From the NCBI RefSeq assembly GCF_009939005.1, contig NZ_JAACJS010000011.1, positions 586,096 to 650,095 on the forward strand: 64,000 bases of DNA, written 5' to 3'. Source of the stretch: Sediminibacterium roseum. GTDB taxonomy: Bacteria; Bacteroidota; Bacteroidia; Chitinophagales; Chitinophagaceae. A model generated the notes under the pieces. It was not told the origin of the DNA. It was given only the letters and a program-made list of their open reading frames with translations, and made no database searches. The translations under genes and the position numbers were made by a program. This document shows, piece by piece, positions 43,021 through 50,981 of the stretch. Positions within the stretch are counted from its first letter, which is position 1. Each line of letters starts with the position of its first letter.

Positions 43021-45000
43021 TTAATAGTTCGGGTTTTGGTACGCTGCTTTTTCTGCCGCTGTTCCTTCCATTCCATCCAGCTGTGCCTGTGGTATCGGGC
43101 GCAGGTAATGGAACGGTTGTATGGTACGTGTTACGGTGGCCGGTGTATGGTCTCCATAAGTTGCACTCGCTATCTGGAAACTGCCCGCGAGCTCGTTCCA
43201 TTTTTGCGTGCGCACCAGGTCGAGCCAACGTACACCTTCTCCAAAATATTCCCTTGAGCGTTCCGCAAGAATATAATTGATGTCGATTGTTGCAGGCGTC
43301 AGCGCTGTAAGCGCCGCGCTGTTGTCTGCTACCAGTGCCGCATTGTTCCTGTTGGAGAATTTCCATTTACCTGCGCGAGCCCGCAATACGTTTACAAGTT
43401 CCCTTGCGCTTTTTCCTGCTACGGTTGTTGCACCTTTTACAGCTGCTTCTGCTGCTATGAGGTACAACTCTGAGAATTTAGCGATCTTATAAGGACGCGT
43501 GCTTGTTGCATTCGGTTGGCCAAGCCCTGTTCCGTTGTCTGTACGGTACACACCCATTTTCCAAAGGCCCGGGAAAATGATCCTGCTCACTGCACGTGGC
43601 GTGATCACAAAATCCGACCTGCCCGGAATCTGTCCTGCACCAACGCTGTTTGAAACTTTTCCCGGGAACCTGTTTCCCGAAGGATAAGCGATGGTTGGCG
43701 CAAGCGTTTCATCATCCAGGAAACTGAGGATCGTTGAACCCGGTGTAACCGGGAGATCGTTTGCGTTGTACAAAGTGGTATTGGTTGCACCACCTTTTGG
43801 CCAGTTGCCGCGGTAGGCAGTGGTAAAGGTTCCGTCGAAACGTGAATCAAGCGATTTGTCTGTAAACGTGTTTGAAAGTGCACCAACTGTAGGGGCCATA
43901 CGTACATACGGGCGACCGAGGAACTGCATTGCTTCTCTCTGAACAGAGTTTACGGCACTACCGGTTCCATCAGGGTTTGAGGCGCTGGTGAGTACGGTGT
44001 AGTTTGGCGTTACCATCCATACGGCTGAGTTACGGCCGTTGCCCAATTCACTGTCGAAACAGTTCAGGCAGTTGCCATTGTAGAACTCGCTTTCCTGTGT
44101 GTGGTCTGCATACAATACCATTTCCTTGTTACGGTCGTTGCCGCCCACATGAAGGTCATAGAAAGATGCTTCGAGTCCGAACGGACCCGGGTTATCTATT
44201 GCAGCCACAGCGGTATTGTATGCCTGCTGGAAATAGTAAGCCGCATCTTTTCCATCGGGATCCGTTCTTGTTGTAACCGCAGGATAAGTAGGAATGTTGT
44301 TCGGGTTCTGCAGCCACCATGCATAGGTCAGGTAAGCTTTTGCGAGATAGAGGCGCGCCGCTGTTTTACTTACGCCGCCGGTAACACGTGGTGTTGCGGG
44401 CAGGTCGTTGATAGCGGTGAGCAGGTCAGGAAATATCGCTTTTGAATATACTTCGGCAACGGTGTTGCGCTTTGATGTTCTCACCGCAGAGGTGTTGAAC
44501 TTCAGGTCGCCCGCACCGAGATCCAGCGGAACACCGCCAAAGTTCTGCACCAATAAAAAATAATCGAACGCACGGAAGAACCTTGCCTCTGCAATCAATG
44601 CATTGGAGATCGTTCCTACAGCGGCCGCATTTTCGATGATACCGCTCGCCGTGTTGATGTTTGAAAAGCAAACACCCCATATGGCGCCGGCAGGAAACGT
44701 CAATGCCTGTACATTACCTACACCGCTCATATCAGGATCCTTGAAATTGTTATCGGCACTTTGTCCCCAGGTATACTCATCCGTACCTGTTTCCATCGTG
44801 CTGTAATAATAAGGTTGCCCGTATATGAAACGCAGGTGGGCGTATTGTGAAGTGATACCGCCCAGTACACCTTTCTCCGTTTTAAAGAAACCGGGTTCGT
44901 AAAAACTGCGCGGCTCTTCCACCAGTAATTTTTTACATCCTGAAAACAGCAGCGTAGACAGCGCCATTGTAGCCAGTAATTTTATTCTTATCTGTTTCAT
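43021..45000 (-). CDS. SusD/RagB-family glycan-binding lipoprotein
   Basis: This outer-membrane lipoprotein captures oligosaccharides and acts as a lid on its SusC partner. The lipobox LLFSGC sets the lipidated cysteine at residue 22. N-terminal TPR-like segments follow (LIAEARFFRAFDYFLLVQNFGGVPL, YSKAIFPDLLTAINDLP, AARLYLAKAYLTYAW), and the C-terminal signature LIAAEAAVKGATTVAGKSARELVNVLRARAG is typical. At 659 residues it is longer than the common 500-600, suggesting an enlarged ligand domain. It starts 12 bases after the susC stop. Confidence 0.95.
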   Translation of the reverse strand: MKQIRIKLLATMALSTLLFSGCKKLLVEEPRSFYEPGFFKTEKGVLGGITSQYAHLRFIYGQPYYYSTMETGTDEYTWGQSADNNFKDPDMSGVGNVQALTFPAGAIWGVCFSNINTASGIIENAAAVGTISNALIAEARFFRAFDYFLLVQNFGGVPLDLGAGDLKFNTSAVRTSKRNTVAEVYSKAIFPDLLTAINDLPATPRVTGGVSKTAARLYLAKAYLTYAWWLQNPNNIPTYPAVTTRTDPDGKDAAYYFQQAYNTAVAAIDNPGPFGLEASFYDLHVGGNDRNKEMVLYADHTQESEFYNGNCLNCFDSELGNGRNSAVWMVTPNYTVLTSASNPDGTGSAVNSVQREAMQFLGRPYVRMAPTVGALSNTFTDKSLDSRFDGTFTTAYRGNWPKGGATNTTLYNANDLPVTPGSTILSFLDDETLAPTIAYPSGNRFPGKVSNSVGAGQIPGRSDFVITPRAVSRIIFPGLWKMGVYRTDNGTGLGQPNATSTRPYKIAKFSELYLIAAEAAVKGATTVAGKSARELVNVLRARAGKWKFSNRNNAALVADNSAALTALTPATIDINYILAERSREYFGEGVRWLDLVRTQKWNELAGSFQIASATYGDHTPATVTRTIQPFHYLRPIPQAQLDGMEGTAAEKAAYQNPNY

Positions 45001-45012
45001 GTCTGTGCGTTT

Positions 45013-48000
45013 TTAAAATGTCAAATTAAAACCAACAATAAAGTTTCGTGTTGATGGCGTGTTGTAACCAACGGTAAGGATACGCCTGAGGTTCTGGCTG
45101 AGGTTAACCGATGCATTCTCGTTTCCGTATGAATTGGTTTCAGGATCCAGGCCCGATTCCCTGGTAAACTCAGAGAACAACACGAAAGGATTCTGTACAG
45201 TGAAGTACATACGCAGCTTAACAGAAGAATTTTTCAGCACATACCTGTTGAAATCGTAGCCTAAGGTGATGGTGCGGACTTTCAGGAACGACCCGTCGAA
45301 ATAACTCAGCGTACTTCCGTATTTCGGGTTATCGCCCGAGAGTATGCCGCCCGGCTTAGGATATTTTGCACCTGTGTTGGTTGGCGTCCAGTAATCAACA
45401 TCGATGTTGTTCCTTCTTCCTGTGAGCAGGTTGAGGTAACCGTTCGAGCCGTGTACGGTACTGAACAGGATACCACCGCTTCTGAAAATTCCAACGATGC
45501 CAAGGTCAAATCCCTTGTATGCAAGACGTGTATTGAAACCACCCTGGAACTTAGGGTCCACATCAAAGATCTGCCTGTCGGCCGCGCCGATCGCACGTGT
45601 TGGCGTTCCGTCCGGTGCATAGGTTCCGGTATATTCTACCTTGATCATACCCGGGTTTCCGCCTGGTTCGAGCACACTCAGGTAAGGTTCCTTATCCTGC
45701 CACAGTCCCACTTTCTTGAAATCAAAGATCGCGTTGATGTTGTGGCCCACGAACCACCAGTTGCCCTCGTCCCTGGTCTGACCCGAAGCCAGTGAAACCA
45801 GTTGGTTCTTGTTGGTGTAAAAGTTAACGCCCGCTTCCCATGTTACATCTTTGGTCTGGATGATCGTACCATTCAGGCTGAACTCGAAACCTTTGTTCTG
45901 CGTAGCACCGATGTTTGAAGTGATGCTGCTCACACCTGATGTTGGAGGCAGTGTAAGACCGAGCAAAACATTTTCCGTATTGGTGATGTAATACTCAACC
46001 GTACCTGATATACGGTTCTTCAGTATCGAGAAATCGAGACCTACGTTCCATGTTTTTGAGAACTCCCATCCCAGGTTCGGGTTGGGCAGTGCAGATACGT
46101 AAACACCCGTTCCATAAGAGGTAGGGCCGAAATTGTAGGGCCTTGTATCAAGTCTTCCCAGCGTTGAATAAACACCCACTGCCTGGTTCGACGTTTGCCC
46201 GTATCCCGCGCGGAGCTTCAGGTTGCTCAGCCATGTCCATTGTTTTGCAAAATTTTCATTGGCAATGTTCCATCCCACGGAAACCGCAGGGTAAGTAAAC
46301 CATTTGTTACCGGGAGCGAGCCTGGATGAACCGTCGGAACGCACGGTTGCAGACAGCATGTACTTGTTCTCGTAAGAATACATCACACGGCCCATCAGCG
46401 ACATCAGTCCCCATTTCTGGTAATCCTGGTTGGCGGGGTTCACCGTGATCTGGCCGGCTGCCTGGCCCAGGTTGTAGAATTGAAACGCATCTGCAGGAAT
46501 ATCCTGTGCAGACATGTTCGATCTGTTGTAAGTACTTTGTTCGGAAGAATACAATGCCACTGCATTGATCGTGTGTTTTCCACCGAATGTATGATCGTAA
46601 GAAAGGATGTTCTCGAGTGTCCAGTGATAGGTAGACCTGTTGTCTACCGATGCATTCGACACCGTGTTGGGGTTCAAACCATCTCCCACACCCTGCCCTG
46701 TATAGGCGCCGTTGTTTGATTGAATGTAATCAGCGCCGAGGTTCACACGGTATTTCAGTCCATCGAGGAATGGCGCTTTTACTTCACCATAGATCGCGTT
46801 ATAAGTAGCGAAGCCGCGTGTCTCATTGAGCCACTGGCCATCGTTCGTCAGTCTTTTGATCACGTCTTTTGTAAACACGTACTGGTTGTCCAGGATCATG
46901 CGGATGGAGCGTCTTGCACTACCATCTGCATTAAACGGCGACGAGATAGGCGTGCTCGACAAAGCGCTGTAGATACCCACCTGGTTTCCCTTGCTTTCGT
47001 TATAGTTCATGTTGGTGGTAAAACCGAACTTGAACAATTTACCGATCTGCTGGTCCAGTGAACCGCGCAGGGAATAACGCCTGTATAATTGCGTTGGGAT
47101 CACACCCTGGTTGGTGTAATAACCACCGCCGAAATTGTAATTGCTGGTTTCCGAACCACCAGACAGGCTCACGTTGTGGTCTGATACAACACCGGTTTGG
47201 TAAAACAGGTCCTGCCAGTCAACATTAACATCATCTGCCTCGTCCGTACCGTTTGTGTACATACCTGCCGCTTTGCGCAGTGCCACAAATTTCGGCCCGT
47301 TCATCATCGGGTATTTGGCAAACACCTGTTGTGTGCCGGTATACGTGCTGTAGTTGATCTGCGGCTTCCTGCCACGACCGCTTTTATCGGTAGTAACCAG
47401 GATCACACCGTTTGCACCGCGTGAACCGTAGATGGCAGTGGCAGAGGCATCTTTCAAAACCTCCACGCTCTTTACATCATTTGGGTTGATGTCCTGTATC
47501 GATCCGATAAAAGGAATTCCATCGAGAACGATCAACGGGTTGTTGTCGGCACTCAATGAACGCGTACCGCGGATGCGGATCTGCATGGCGGCGCCGGGCC
47601 GCGTAGAAACCTGCGACATCTCAACACCAGCAAGCCTTCCCTGCAGCGCCTGCGAAATGTTCGCAGAAGGAATTTCGCGCATCGCGTTTCCGTTGATGGA
47701 AGCAACGGAGCCGGTGATGGCCTCTTTGCGTTGTGTTCCGTAGCCCACTACGATTACCTGGTCGAGCTCTTTGTTCGAAGGAGAGAGCTGGACATCGATC
47801 GTGGTGCTGTTGCCAACGCGAACCTCTTTGTCTTCGTAACCAACATAAGAGATCACAAGCGTTGCATTGCCCGTTACTGAAACGGAATAATCGCCCGAAG
47901 CGTTTGTTGTGGTACCGGTGGTGGTACCCTTGACCTGAACGGAAGCATTTGGTACCGCCTCGCCCTTGTCGTTGGTAACATGTCCTTTCACCGTTTTACG

Positions 48001-48123
48001 TTGCCCGGTTTGCGACAATAAATTGTTCTGTGGTAAAATAACCAGGAGTGCAGTTGCCACCAGGAAGAGCAGGCACATCCGGCCGGCCAGTTTCCCTGGG
48101 TGCTGCGCAAGCAATAATTTCAT
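45013..48123 (-). CDS. SusC/RagA TonB-dependent outer-membrane transporter
   Basis: The 1036-residue transporter imports oligosaccharides through the outer membrane using TonB energy. A signal peptide is followed by a carboxypeptidase-regulatory-like domain (GHVTNDKGEAVPNASVQVKGTTTGT), a TonB-box-like VIVVGYGTQRKE, and the plug. The plug contains LQGRLAGVEM and the SusC marker SVEVLKDASATAIYGSRGANGVILVTT. The rest is the C-terminal 22-strand barrel ending in FNLTF. Start at 48123 (MKLLLAQHPGKL) is preferred over a frame 15 codons longer. It is transcribed with susD and faces two lacI genes across 660 bases holding operator-like sites. Confidence 0.96.
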   Translation of the reverse strand: MKLLLAQHPGKLAGRMCLLFLVATALLVILPQNNLLSQTGQRKTVKGHVTNDKGEAVPNASVQVKGTTTGTTTNASGDYSVSVTGNATLVISYVGYEDKEVRVGNSTTIDVQLSPSNKELDQVIVVGYGTQRKEAITGSVASINGNAMREIPSANISQALQGRLAGVEMSQVSTRPGAAMQIRIRGTRSLSADNNPLIVLDGIPFIGSIQDINPNDVKSVEVLKDASATAIYGSRGANGVILVTTDKSGRGRKPQINYSTYTGTQQVFAKYPMMNGPKFVALRKAAGMYTNGTDEADDVNVDWQDLFYQTGVVSDHNVSLSGGSETSNYNFGGGYYTNQGVIPTQLYRRYSLRGSLDQQIGKLFKFGFTTNMNYNESKGNQVGIYSALSSTPISSPFNADGSARRSIRMILDNQYVFTKDVIKRLTNDGQWLNETRGFATYNAIYGEVKAPFLDGLKYRVNLGADYIQSNNGAYTGQGVGDGLNPNTVSNASVDNRSTYHWTLENILSYDHTFGGKHTINAVALYSSEQSTYNRSNMSAQDIPADAFQFYNLGQAAGQITVNPANQDYQKWGLMSLMGRVMYSYENKYMLSATVRSDGSSRLAPGNKWFTYPAVSVGWNIANENFAKQWTWLSNLKLRAGYGQTSNQAVGVYSTLGRLDTRPYNFGPTSYGTGVYVSALPNPNLGWEFSKTWNVGLDFSILKNRISGTVEYYITNTENVLLGLTLPPTSGVSSITSNIGATQNKGFEFSLNGTIIQTKDVTWEAGVNFYTNKNQLVSLASGQTRDEGNWWFVGHNINAIFDFKKVGLWQDKEPYLSVLEPGGNPGMIKVEYTGTYAPDGTPTRAIGAADRQIFDVDPKFQGGFNTRLAYKGFDLGIVGIFRSGGILFSTVHGSNGYLNLLTGRRNNIDVDYWTPTNTGAKYPKPGGILSGDNPKYGSTLSYFDGSFLKVRTITLGYDFNRYVLKNSSVKLRMYFTVQNPFVLFSEFTRESGLDPETNSYGNENASVNLSQNLRRILTVGYNTPSTRNFIVGFNLTF

Positions 48124-48205
48124 AGCAATAGTTTTTAAAATGAAGGATTGAACGCCGATGGACGGCAAATGGTGAGTTGGTTGAAAATTCAGCTAGTGTT
48201 CATAA

Positions 48206-48219
48206 TGCAATCGTTATTG
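48206..48219. promoter_or_regulatory. LacI-type operator candidate 1 (susC side)
   Basis: TGCAATCGTTATTG shares the left half and CG centre of the consensus TGCAAYCGRTTGCA, but the right half is degraded. It lies 83 bases upstream of the susC ATG. Confidence 0.35.
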
Positions 48220-48316
48220 GGTAATTGGGTTTATATGGCAATGTTTGTTTACTGAATCAGCCGACCGGTTTGTTCACTACCGGTCTTTGTGCGCTGCAAC
48301 TTATCCTTTTGGTTTT

Positions 48317-48330
48317 TGGAATCGGTTGCA
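48317..48330. promoter_or_regulatory. LacI-type operator candidate 2
   Basis: TGGAATCGGTTGCA differs at one position from the reverse complement of site 3. It lies about 194 bases upstream of the susC start codon. Confidence 0.55.
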
Positions 48331-48718
48331 TAACTTAATATATTCATTATCAATATCATACACGAAAATCAAATTTAACTGGATTGCGTGTTTATCCTCA
48401 TTTGTTGTTTGATGGTGATCAGATCGGGATTTGTAACGGCAAAAGGCCGGGCATTGATCCCTGTAAATAAGGAACCAAAAAGTTTCAGGGCTTCAGAATA
48501 ATTACAGGGAAAACCGTCTTGCGGGCGGTGGGCTGATAACCAGTGCAGGTAAGCATTTCCAGCGGCAGTATACAAACGCCGCGCGCTGAAAAGCTTACGG
48601 CAACTGCGTTTGCTGAGAAATATGAATGACATTTTCTGCATGGAAACAATCGGTTTATGGCTGCCAGGCAGAACAGGATCCTGCTTCGCCAAACTAATAT
48701 CGGGAGATTTTTTGTAAT

Positions 48719-48732
48719 TGCAACCGATTGCA
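48719..48732. promoter_or_regulatory. LacI-type operator candidate 3 (lacI 1 promoter)
   Basis: TGCAACCGATTGCA is symmetric at 12 of 14 positions with a central CG and ends 52 bases before the first lacI ATG. This is the best copy of the motif. Confidence 0.6.
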
Positions 48733-48783
48733 TAATATTTTTTTTAAAATAGTTATCTTGATGGCTGCAAAACGACCACCAGA

Positions 48784-49812
48784 ATGTCGCAACAGAAAGA
48801 AGTAACCATTTACGATATTGCCCGCCAGCTTGATATTTCAGCCGCAACCGTGAGCCGCGGCTTGAAAAACCACGATTCGGTTAACAAGGCCACCCGCAAG
48901 AAAATACAGGACCTCGCCAAAGAACTTGGCTACCGCTCCAACACCTTTGCGAGCAGCCTCCGCAGGAAAAGCACCAATACCATCGGCGTGATCGTGCCCA
49001 GGCTCAGCAGTTATTTTATGTCGAACGTGATCGCCGGTATGGAAAACATCGCCAGCGCCGAAGGTTACAACCTGATCATCACCCAATCGCTCGAAACCGT
49101 TAAGAAAGAGATCGCCAATGCAGATACCCTGTTCAACAGCCGCGTGGATGGCCTGCTTGTGTCGCTCTCCTTTGAAACGGAGAACATCGACCATTTTGAA
49201 CCGTTCATCAAGAAGGGCATCCCGCTGATCTTTTTCGACCGCATCAAACAACACAGCCAGTGCATGGGCATTGTGATCGACAATTACAAAGCTGCCTACG
49301 ACGCCACCAAACACTTGCTGGACAACGGCTACAGGAGGATCATGCACATAGGCGGCAGCACCGTGAGCCATGTATATGCAGAAAGGCTGCGTGGTTACAA
49401 ACAGGCGCTGCAGGACTACAAGATCGCACCCGATCCTAAACTGGTACTCACCAAGAACATGAGCGAAGAAGCCGGCGTGGAATCGGCCCGTTACATTTTA
49501 AAAATGAAACACCTGCCCGATGCCGTCTTCTCGGCCAACGACGCATGCGCTGTATATTGTATGCGCACCCTGAAAAAAGAAGGCATCAGGATACCGGGCG
49601 ATATTGCATTTGTGGGGTTCAACAACGACCCGATGAGCAAAGTGGTGGAACCCAATCTCACCACGATCAATTACCCTGGGTATGCAATGGGAGAAGCCGC
49701 CGCAACACAACTCATCAATCACCTCAACGGCGTAACGAACCTTACCGCCACCAATATTATCATACTGCGATCCGAACTTATTGTACGGGCCTCATCGCCG
49801 AAAAAAAGATAA
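48784..49812 (+). CDS. LacI-family transcriptional regulator 1
   Basis: The 342-residue regulator has an N-terminal LacI helix-turn-helix (VTIYDIARQLDISAATVSRGLKNHDSVN) and hinge region. A periplasmic-binding-protein-like sugar sensor domain follows (NTIGVIVPRLSSYFMSNVIAGMENIASAEGYNLII, RVDGLLVSLSFETENIDHFEP, VFSANDACAVYCMRTLKKEGIRIPGDIAFVGFNNDP). It probably controls the surrounding sus and hydrolase genes in response to a pentose or xylo-oligosaccharide. Use of LacI rather than a hybrid two-component sensor is less common for SusCD loci. A paralogue follows in tandem. Confidence 0.95.
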   Translation: MSQQKEVTIYDIARQLDISAATVSRGLKNHDSVNKATRKKIQDLAKELGYRSNTFASSLRRKSTNTIGVIVPRLSSYFMSNVIAGMENIASAEGYNLIITQSLETVKKEIANADTLFNSRVDGLLVSLSFETENIDHFEPFIKKGIPLIFFDRIKQHSQCMGIVIDNYKAAYDATKHLLDNGYRRIMHIGGSTVSHVYAERLRGYKQALQDYKIAPDPKLVLTKNMSEEAGVESARYILKMKHLPDAVFSANDACAVYCMRTLKKEGIRIPGDIAFVGFNNDPMSKVVEPNLTTINYPGYAMGEAAATQLINHLNGVTNLTATNIIILRSELIVRASSPKKR

Positions 49813-49830
49813 AAAGAGTGATCTTTTTTT
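49801..49830 (+). terminator. Hairpin at the end of lacI 1
   Basis: A perfect 10-bp stem (49801-49810 with 49821-49830) ending in seven T overlaps the last codons of lacI 1. The stem is AT-rich, so termination is probably partial. Confidence 0.55.
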
Positions 49831-49846
49831 CATTTAACCCCTATAT

Positions 49847-49860
49847 TGCAACCGATTGAA
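49847..49860. promoter_or_regulatory. LacI-type operator candidate 4 (lacI 2 leader)
   Basis: TGCAACCGATTGAA is identical to site 3 in 13 of 14 positions and ends six bases before the ATG at 49867, so a bound regulator would block transcription or translation start. Confidence 0.55.
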
Positions 49861-49866
49861 ATTTTT

Positions 49867-50898
49867 ATGAGCCGGGAAAAAGAGATCACCATCTACGATA
49901 TTGCCAAACAGCTGGACCTCTCGGCTGCAACGGTGAGCCGTGCGTTGAAAGATCATCCCGCCATCAACAAACACACGAAAAAAAAGATCGCCGACCTGGC
50001 CGCCAAGCTCGGTTACCGCACCAATAACTTCGCCAGTAACTTACGCAAGCAAAGAACCAATACCATTGGCGTGATCGTTCACGAATTGAAGAGCCAGTTC
50101 ATTACCTCTGTATTGGCGGGGATCGAAAAAATAACAACGGAGGCAAACTACGATCTCATCATTGCACACTCCTCCGAAACCTTTACCAAGGAATCAGCGA
50201 ACGCACTCAACCTTTTTCACAAACGCGTAGACGGGGTGATCGCTTCACTTGCATTTGATACGGAGAACCTGGACCACTTTGAACCCTTTGAAAGAAAGGG
50301 CATCCCCGTGATATTCTTCGACCGCGTGTTTGAAGACAAGGAAGGAACCAAAGTGGTGATCAACAACCAGAAAGCAGGTTACGACGCCACCAGGCACCTG
50401 ATAGAACAAGGCTGCAAGCGTATTGCGCATATTACCGCGAACCTGAAACGTAATGTTTACGCAGAACGTTTGAAAGGCTATCAATTGGCATTGGTAGAAA
50501 GCGGGCTGAAATATTCAGATAAGAACGTGATCGTAGACGACCTGAGTGAGGAAGCCAGCATTCTCTCTGCCAAAAAGATCCTCGCCATGCGGCCGATGCC
50601 CGATGGCATTTTTATTACAAACGATTTTTGTGCGGCCGTAGTGATCCAGACACTCAAAGAAGCGGGCGTCCGCATTCCGGAAGACATAGCCATTGTTGGT
50701 TTTAACAACGATGTGATCAGCAAGATCATCGAACCGAAATTATCAACGATCAATTACCCGGGCATCGAGATCGGCGAGATCGTTGCGCGGAACCTGATCA
50801 ATCACCTTCAGGGCAATTCAAATATTCATTTGACGAACACGATCATCATCAAGTCGGACCTGATCGTACGGGCATCATCGTTGCGGAAGAAAAAATAA
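49867..50898 (+). CDS. LacI-family transcriptional regulator 2
   Basis: The 343-residue protein has the same layout as its upstream neighbour: HTH (ITIYDIAKQLDLSAATVSRALKDHPAIN), hinge, and sugar-binding domain ending in LSTINYPGIEIGEIVARNLINHL. By eye it matches regulator 1 at about half of all positions and almost fully in the HTH, so the two probably share operator preference but may sense different sugars. A TTG at 49846 could extend the frame by seven codons. The ATG at 49867 (MSREKEITIYDIA) aligns with the start of regulator 1. GH115 follows 83 bases later. Confidence 0.95.
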   Translation: MSREKEITIYDIAKQLDLSAATVSRALKDHPAINKHTKKKIADLAAKLGYRTNNFASNLRKQRTNTIGVIVHELKSQFITSVLAGIEKITTEANYDLIIAHSSETFTKESANALNLFHKRVDGVIASLAFDTENLDHFEPFERKGIPVIFFDRVFEDKEGTKVVINNQKAGYDATRHLIEQGCKRIAHITANLKRNVYAERLKGYQLALVESGLKYSDKNVIVDDLSEEASILSAKKILAMRPMPDGIFITNDFCAAVVIQTLKEAGVRIPEDIAIVGFNNDVISKIIEPKLSTINYPGIEIGEIVARNLINHLQGNSNIHLTNTIIIKSDLIVRASSLRKKK

Positions 50899-50981
50899 CG
50901 CGGAGAGAATAAAGGGAACAAATTCAGGTAACAGGTTTAGGGATAACAAGCTTTCAGTATCATTCCATAAAGCAATTTTTC

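Larger units (their letters stand above)
48124..48783. other. Divergent control region between susC and lacI 1
   Basis: This 660-base gap holds three operator-like sites (48206-48219, 48317-48330, 48719-48732). The middle 48340-48710 contains a minus-strand open frame (48375-48692, 105 codons) with fairly natural composition, but a second long frame overlaps it and nothing in it is recognisable. It may be a decayed gene or a long leader; I do not call it a gene. Confidence 0.5.

Noticed and set aside
48485-48847. 120-codon minus-strand frame across the lacI 1 start
   Set aside because: It overlaps the lacI coding region in antisense and has no recognisable domain; a shadow frame.
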